Shown here in pieces: positions 57,673-64,000 of a DNA stretch of 64,000 bases. A program made the translations under genes and the position numbers. The notes below the pieces were generated by a model. The model made no database searches, had not been told where the DNA came from, and worked only from the letters and a program-made list of their open reading frames with translations. Source of the stretch: Ligula intestinalis (Eukaryota; Platyhelminthes; Cestoda; Diphyllobothriidea; Diphyllobothriidae); assembly GCA_036362985.1 (NCBI GenBank), contig JAYGXS010000004.1, positions 19,338,559-19,402,558 on the forward strand, in the 5' to 3' direction. The first letter of the stretch is position 1. Every line of letters begins with the position of its first letter.

Positions 57673-58771
57673 AGATGTCGCAGTTCTTGCTTAGGTGATT
57701 AGGTAATTTGTCGGAATGACAGCACTGGGTCCCGTGCTACAAAACTAGCACAGGAAAGTTTGGAAGCACTTCACCGGGCTGTCTTGCTCCCCTCCGCCGT
57801 ATTCACGGAACATTCCCGCATAATTTGTTTCGATCGCCGCAACATGGCCACACACACACAACAGCGGTTCATTTCGTACGAAGAAGACAAAAATTGATTC
57901 AAAAGATAGACGCTTCTTTCTACTGCTGAACCCAGTTTTTTTATCCAAAATATGGAAAATGGTCCGGTGCTTTGAATGAAAGATAATGTATGGGTACTTT
58001 TAAGTACTTTTTTCATTCATAAAAGGTAGTTTGAGTTAATTGTCGCTGCAGTAGGGGACACTGGAAAGTTCAATAACCGTAACACGACTTTCCTATCAGA
58101 AGAGCACTTGGCTATAAAGTATTTAACGTTGTAAAGAATCCCACCAGAGACTGTAGAAGAGTAGTTGGCGAACCTACGTAAGCTTTCGATAAATTCTCAT
58201 TGGGCCAGTACATCTAGATGGGAACGGAGTACAAGCTAAACATGCCGTCTTTTAACAAGTCTAAGATCACTATATTAGCAGAATTTAATGACGTCATAAA
58301 AATTCGTGACCTCTTATTCAGCTGCAGACGATCGTTGCCTATTAATAAGAAAATTAACTGTCCAATTAAGCCTCAGCCTCGAAAGGTGAAACTTGATAGG
58401 TAAAGGGAGTAGAAACAATTAGTCATAGATGTGGGCACATGGTGGGGGGTAAAGGAGGGGAGGGAGATACTTGTCACAGCATGGCAGTCCATGTTAGTGC
58501 ATTTTCATGAAAGCGTGTAGGACGTGGTTAAGAGGGGGGGTTGGGGCAGGGGCAGGGGACAGGGTGGGAGTCAGTCCTAAGGGGGACGAGGAGGCGTAAG
58601 CATGAATGAGTTTATCGATCGTTACCACGGGAATACGAGCTTGATCACATGGTCCAGCTGCTTACAGAGTTGTGGTTTTCCTCTTCTTATTGCAGCAGCA
58701 GCCTCCGCGAAGCGTAGGAGACGCCCAGTCGTCGCCCGAAGTATGACCTTTTTTGTTTTTCCCTCTAAAGT

Positions 58772-58825
58772 AATGAAAGGGCCCCTTGGGCCTTAAATAT
58801 ACAATTTACTATTATTAAATGCAGT
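58772..58825 (+). repeat. R8 short shared repeat, copy 3
   Basis: AATGAAAGGGCCCCTTGGGC then CTTAAATATACAATTTA. Its GGGCCCCTTGGGCC core is partly palindromic. Confidence 0.35.
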
Positions 58826-61186
58826 CGTATAATATAAGGCGAGCTTAACCCACCTGGTGTTACTGTTTAAGTGGTCTGCTTTTCTTTGACAATACACTGA
58901 CGGACGAAACATATGTAAAAATATTGAATAAAACGTTGGAACTTTTAGTATCTCCGGGTGCGGATTACGCTGGTTTGTACTATCAGCATAGTGACGTCCC
59001 TGTTCTCTCTTTCTCTCTCTGAACCCTCTGTCCGAACGTGGATCAATGAACATCTTTCCGGCTCGATTACTAGGCCGCCGAGGTGCTGTGGGTGAACTTG
59101 CAAGTTCAGGTATTCAGCGACAAGCTAAAGACCTTCAATAATGCTGATCAGAGCACCATATAGACACGAGAAAATGTTTAACCGGGAATATGCAAAAAAT
59201 AACTGATTCAATCACTGAACGATGTCACAACTGTAGTTAAAATAATGGCTTGAATTTTAAACATTTGTTGTAACTTTGTGTTCCATTTGTTTGTAAATTT
59301 AATAATAATTATGCTTCGGTTACCTGGGAACCACCCTGTCTGCCCTGGCGATGTAATATTTGGATTTCTGAGTGGTCGGCCCAAGTGGACTTGCACCTCT
59401 AAGAAATGTAAATGGGTCAACAAATTCGAATTACTGGGAACTAACTGGACGAGGACAGTATATAATAAGGCAGCACCATTTCCAGATTTATTCAGTATTC
59501 TTGGTCGTCAGTAATAGCACAGACCAGTGCGCGCCATCAGATAACACACCCCGGTAATTCAAGATAAAAGGACGGAATTATTTTGCCTAGTGAGGCCAAT
59601 CGGAGTGGTGTGCGTCCACCTCACTGCTATAAAGTCTCTAGCTACTCTGGGTTAAGATTTTGTGATGGTGGGATATCAGTAGCACCGTCATTTTATAGTG
59701 CTGCTGACATATCGATCCCACCTCGTTTGTTGACTGTGTACGCTGTGCGGTTAACTCTACCAATTTAGTAGTTAGTCACAATGCTTTATGGATGAAATTA
59801 ATTACTAAGGAGGAGAAGGAAGCGTCGCGCCTGACATACTATGCCATCTTTTTAGTAGTGATTGTTTCTTTATTGCTTTAAAACTTTGAGAGACGCAGCG
59901 TGGTCTGATTTTGTGCAAAGAGAGGTTTTCATCTTGCAAAATTTTATGAGATTTCGCGAGTTAGGAAGTCTACTGAACTCCATAGTCTTAGCCCTGTGTG
60001 GAAACAGTTGCGGAGGCAAATTCAAATTGCCGGCGCATTTTGAAAGCCAGAGCACCGGGAACGATCTTTGGCGACGTGCTCTCACCATAACCACGTACTC
60101 TGTAAATCAAGCGCCGACCAGCTTAAATCAGCTTGCTGTCGAGTCCGCGGGCTCCGATATAGGGCACGATGGGTGGGGCGTAAAATTTATCAACTGAGAA
60201 ACGCAACTACACACATATTGCTGCAACCCACCAATCACATTGCTGTTTCGTCAACCTTCCACCTCACCGTCTACAAAGATGGTTACTTGACATGGTGCAA
60301 AATTAATGACCTGTTTGGGGACCTGCGAATACCTTTCACCACGAGTGGAGGAATAAGGACATGATCAGCGGCCAATATGTGCCAAGTCAATTTTACTTGT
60401 CTACACATTCAGAGACGTCAGAGACGCGCATTTAAATTAATAAGAATAGTTCCTTTAGTGCAAGCGCTCAGAACCATTACTATCTCCGCTACAGCGCCGA
60501 GACGACAAGCGCAATAATTTTTTTCAGTTGGAAGCGAACTTGTACTGAACCTAACTCACTCTCTCTTCCCAGAACTATCAAGTTAGGATGGTGAGAAAAA
60601 AGCAACACCATCGGAGCTTATCGTGGGTGCAGTACAGTAGCTGACAAAGTCAAGCGGTTGCGGGACCTGACCGCTAAATGCGCATGTACCGCACTTCAGT
60701 TGAGTGTTGCGTGAGATAATACACCAGGAATAATACCTTAAATGTCTCATTTAAAAGAACTGTTACAGTCTGACCACCATGCCTGGCTGGGAGCGAGTTA
60801 TTCCTTCAGCTAGTAGTCTTCCATCTCCTGACACGTGATGGTGGGTACAGTACGATTATTTGCTTTCTTCGTAAGCAAATAAATGCTGTATTCGTGCTAG
60901 AATGTGCTTGTTGTCTCCCCCGCCCCTCTATGTACATAAGGATACTTATATGGACAAATATCGGACTAATAAGCCACTGGTCCCTGAGCAGGCTTTACCG
61001 TCTTCCATTCAATTACCTGGTCCCGCGTATTCTCGAACATTCAGGATACTTATGTGTACACAGAACAGACGGACAACAGAATTTGAGGGTAATTAGCAAC
61101 CGAATTTTGTGGGGTTTATTTCTCATCATTCAGCATCTATTCAGTCCCTCGTCACTCTGACCACCAGCTGCAACCAGAAACACCAG

Positions 61187-61208
61187 CACGCACGCACGCA
61201 CGCACACG
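61187..61208. repeat. (CACG)n tetranucleotide repeat
   Basis: Five CACG-type units with a CACACG end, shortly before a 9-10 base poly-G at 61230-61239. Confidence 0.8.
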
Positions 61209-61461
61209 CATATGGTCAGATGGTCCGCCCGGGGGGGGGGTACCAGATGACTCAGAAGCACTTCCATCTGCGCCCTGTGTCCAAATGAAGGCAAATAAGC
61301 CCGAAAGAGGCATGCATTTAGTGACCCCCAAACTCTGGTCTCTCTACCCCTGTACGATTATAGTTTGTCAGACTTCAGCCTGGCAGGTGGTTGACTGCTC
61401 GTGATTCCTACCACCCACAGGCGATTTCTTTGCTTCGGAAAACCAAAGGATCGGCTTGCGC

Positions 61462-61985
61462 TCATTCCTGAGTAAATATATAGATATACAGTGGCAGATA
61501 TGCGTACACCGATCTGTTAGAGGACCCATTCGTCCGTCCATGTTGCCATTAGAACTCCCACTCGAGCCTTTACCACAAGGCAACTAGGATATAGGCAGAA
61601 GGACATTACCAGCAAAGGCCGGTGTACGCGTAGCTGCTGCTGTATATCCCCGATCTAATACCGGCAAGATTGTGAGCTCGTGGCTCAATGCTCAGGACGT
61701 TCGCCTCTGACCGGAGAGATCCGAGTTCAAAACTCGAGTGTGGCAGCAATTTCAGCGCCAACACTGGAGTTGGGCATCACTAGCCGATGACGTCAAATGA
61801 GCTAGAAAAGGCCTTCCTAGTGTCCCATGTCTTTGCTGGTAAGGTCCTTCTGCATATATAGATATACAATGGCAGATGGCACTCACTGCTCAGTTACAGG
61901 ACTCACTCGTCCCGTTGAGGCTCGGTCTCGAGACCCGCCAGCAGCCGTTCAACGACTAGCATATTATAGGCAGACCGATATAAGG
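61462..61985 (+). repeat. Direct duplication around ATATAGATATACA
   Basis: The string ATATATAGATATACA-TGGCAGAT, then a GTTA/GAGGACCCATTCGTCC-like block, occurs at 61477-61610 and again at 61853-61985, on either side of the S1 copy. The two copies are clearly related but diverged. Confidence 0.5.
61672..61865 (+). mobile_element. S1 tRNA-derived SINE-like unit, copy 2
   Basis: GAGCTCGTGGCTCAATGCTC (A-box), GTTCGCCTCTGACC and CCGAGTTCAAAACTCGAG (B-box) are followed by AATTTCAGC and AACACTGGAGTTGG, the body shared with the 30.1 kb copy. The tail continues to TCTGCATATATAGATATAC. Confidence 0.55.
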
Positions 61986-62027
61986 GAAAGGTCAAGGAGG
62001 AGTGGGTGTGGCCGGACACACCCAATC

Positions 62028-62110
62028 CCGGGTGTTGCGCACCCGAAGGCTTGAACTCGCAACCTTGTTGGCTAGAAGTCCAACGCTCGAGCCTTGGGCG
62101 TCAAAACATC
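62028..62110 (-). repeat. tRNA-like (B-box) fragment
   Basis: On the minus strand GGCTCGAGCGTTGGACTTCT and TTGCGAGTTCAAGCC give a tRNA-like D/anticodon and T-arm pattern. The first part is degraded. It is probably an S1-related SINE remnant. Confidence 0.35.
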
Positions 62111-62384
62111 CGGGGTTGGGTATGGCTGGTTGATGAATGCTGATAAGCTAGAAGTGGCCATTCTAGTCTCCTTTGTCCTTGTTGGCAGTCCTTCTGTTTT
62201 TCCTGGTCTTTGTCGACAATGTTCTCCTGCCTATACTACGGGTCACTATGCAGCTGCTGGTGCCCCCCTAAGCGTGCTGCATGATAGATGTGCTGGACCA
62301 AGGCGGGGGCCAAATCTGGGTACGGCAGGCGTTAATTCAGTTGGCGCGCCGATAACAAATGCCAACAATGGAGGAGGGTGTGGT

Positions 62385-62620
62385 GGCTAACGCAGCTTTA
62401 GCCACCTGCGCTCGATCCCGCCTTCCTCTGGTCTTCTTAATTCTGTCTTGATATCGGACACTGATAATGAGGGAAGAGTGGGTGAGGTAGATGCTTCGCA
62501 GGTCCACACAGTCCCTTAAAAACTAATCCACGCACAATTCACCGCGTTCGCCTTTAGCTTGCTGAAGCATGCGGTCGACATAGTCGAACCTGACGGTGGA
62601 AATATCGTGTGGCTGTCGAA
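62385..62620 (+). repeat. R1-associated repeat, block 7
   Basis: GGTGGCTAACGCAGCTTTAG, CTGGTCTTCTTAATTCTGTC, TAATCCACGCACAATTCACC and AAGCATGCGGTCGACATAGT match the reverse complement of the 32.95-33.17 kb region. Confidence 0.5.
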
Positions 62621-63094
62621 ACGGCTCAGGAGTGAGCTACAAGTCAGGGCGGGACGAGTGCGTCGCATTACTCCTCCTCCCTCGATGAGCACCAAACGAC
62701 TTCTTAAATATTTCCACTGTCAGACGACTCTCAGCGCCCACAATCCCCGGTCGATCAAAGCCGTGCATACTCTTGTGGTGACTCAATTCACATAAGCAAG
62801 CATGCTCGAAGGCCTACCGCTCCTAACGCGTACGTCTACAATGAAGGCGGTCTCTGCAACAACCAATCACAGATGCGCAAAAAGCTAGTCTCTCCCGGCG
62901 GCGAATAAGACGCAGGCACGCCTAGGTCGGTGCAGTATGTCCAACCAATAACCGTCAAGGCAACCAGACAATGCCTGTTCTCGCTGCCAGTTGCATGCCT
63001 GCTGCTAAAATCCCACTTGGACCACGGCTGGTATCCTGGCTGGTCGTATTCTCCCAAGTAAGACTTCTTCCATCTATTCTCCGTTCCTCTGCGT

Positions 63095-63205
63095 ACACAA
63101 TATACTGTTCCTTCTACTCTGGCCTTTCTGAGACTCCTTCTCTACTAAGTAGCCATGGTCTGAAGATCGCAGTTGTGAGAGTTTAACTAACTTGACCCCC
63201 TGCGA
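63095..63205 (+). repeat. R7 dispersed repeat, copy 4
   Basis: ACAATATACTGTTCCTTCTA, CTCTGGCCTTTCTGAGAC, AGCCATGGTCTGAAGATCGC and ACTTGACCCCCTGCGATACC. Confidence 0.5.
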
Positions 63206-63819
63206 TACCTTCATGCATCTTTTCCAGAGAATTCTCCTGATCGGAGCAAGAACTACGCAGTGCAGTCCCCCGATCCCTACCCGAGGCTTATAGGGAGTCT
63301 AGAGACGGCAAATTTTACGACACAGAGTCATGGTAGGACTGTTGCTATTATTTTAAAATAATTGGGAGTGCACACTGGGTGCCGACTTTTGAAATAGCAC
63401 ACACAGGTCGTACTATAATATAATACTACTGGCCTTAGTAAGCATGATTACCACAGGCCACACTGTGGCTTGTCAGTAACTAGCTTAAGAAAGTATGATT
63501 GGTATAAATGGCACTTCTAGCATAGGCACAGCACTTCTAACCGTAGTATCCTATCCCTGACGATGTAAACTTTAGGAGACAATATAGGACAAGCACTGAT
63601 GTGCTCCGAGCCTCAAAAACCTACTCTACTGTAAGTAGCGAAAATCCAGCTCCACGCTCTTATGTGAGATCAAGGGAACGCGGCCCAGACCTGACTCCAA
63701 TCAGTGCCACTTATCACCACTCACTCAGATACACCGCCAGAAGCAGCAGTAAAGACAGCAGTTGCAGTGGTAGGAGTATGAAGCTCAAGCTCCTCGAATC
63801 GTTTGGGGCACCTACTGTG

Positions 63820-63955
63820 GGTGGAAGAGGGTAAATAGTACAGCAGTACCGGCGCAAAAGACTACTGTCATTTAAGACTAAGTTGGGTGGTGTTTCTGGC
63901 AGTATCTGGAGAAAGCGGTTTACGCCCGATTCCTGCTCGGTCCTCTCGACTTTGT
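63820..63955 (+). repeat. R6 repeat, copy 2
   Basis: GGTAAATAGTACAGCAGTAC, GACTAAGTTGGGTGGTGTTT and GGAGAAAGCGG match 39.05-39.14 kb in order. Confidence 0.4.
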
Positions 63956-64000
63956 CTTGTCATCATTTGAAGCCGAGAAGAGGGTTTAGAGTGGGGTAGA

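Larger units (their letters stand above)
57680..61455. other. No recognisable gene, 57.7-61.5 kb
   Basis: Short frames only (largest 111 codons at 59862-60197, no motif). It contains the R8 copy at 58.78 kb, an R1-like CAGTCTGACCACCATGCCTG fragment near 60.77 kb and the CACG microsatellite. Confidence 0.5.

Noticed and set aside
1..64000. CRISPR arrays, prophage or operon structure
   Set aside because: No regularly spaced direct repeats with unique spacers and no dense same-strand coding; the sequence is eukaryotic in character.

Overview
This window looks like nuclear DNA from an animal with a large, repeat-rich genome. There is one recognisable host gene, interrupted by an intron, and almost everything else is decayed mobile DNA. 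I see no operons, bacterial genes, rRNA genes or CRISPR arrays. The mixture of Penelope-like retroelements with GIY-YIG endonucleases, a Helitron, abundant non-coding inverted-repeat elements, tRNA-derived SINE-like units and degenerate TTAGGG tracts fits a flatworm, possibly a tapeworm. That placement is inference. The sequence proves only a metazoan with these elements.

The host gene is a LIM-only transcription cofactor of the LMO4 type on the minus strand. Exon 1 (25096-25544) encodes a long N-terminal extension with a poly-Gln run and LIM domain 1. Exon 2 (15824-16457) encodes LIM domain 2 and a long Pro/Ser/Ala/Gly-rich tail. They are joined by an 8.6 kb intron with GT/AG ends in matching phase, giving a 360-residue protein. 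A possible 5' splice acceptor lies directly upstream of the start codon, and a CCAAT/E-box cluster lies 130-190 bp further upstream.

Layout: 1-5.1 kb is a mosaic of dispersed repeats with a Penelope-like (PLE) endonuclease fragment at 1.26-1.66 kb. 7.5-8.5 kb is a large inverted repeat (family R4). 11.6-12.1 kb is a second PLE lineage. 14.0-15.4 kb is a composite foldback containing two inverted-repeat elements (family R2). 15.8-25.8 kb is the LMO4-like gene; its intron holds poly-G tracts, microsatellites, R1 repeat modules and an interstitial telomere-like tract. 27-50 kb is AT-rich and carries four more R2 copies, two copies of a 1-1.5 kb family (R3, one nested inside an R2 copy with an apparent 4-bp target duplication), more R4, a Ty3-like LTR at 36.9 kb, facing telomere-like tracts at 42 kb and tRNA-like units at 48.7-49.1 kb. 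50.8-51.5 kb is a broken Helitron replication-initiator gene. 54.9-56.6 kb is a near-identical 0.8 kb inverted duplication around a 10-base assembly gap. 57.1-57.7 kb is a third PLE fragment. 61-63 kb holds SINE-like and R1/R7 repeats.

The mobile elements appear inactive: each recognisable coding remnant carries stops, frameshifts or truncation. The most interesting structures are the R2 family and its composites, the R3-in-R2 nesting, a tRNA-like unit flanked by inverted repeats, hammerhead-ribozyme-like motifs beside the AATAAA-bearing repeat, and a PLE fragment with an internal micro-inversion. Family labels R1-R8, S1 and S2 are mine, assigned from matches seen by eye within this window.
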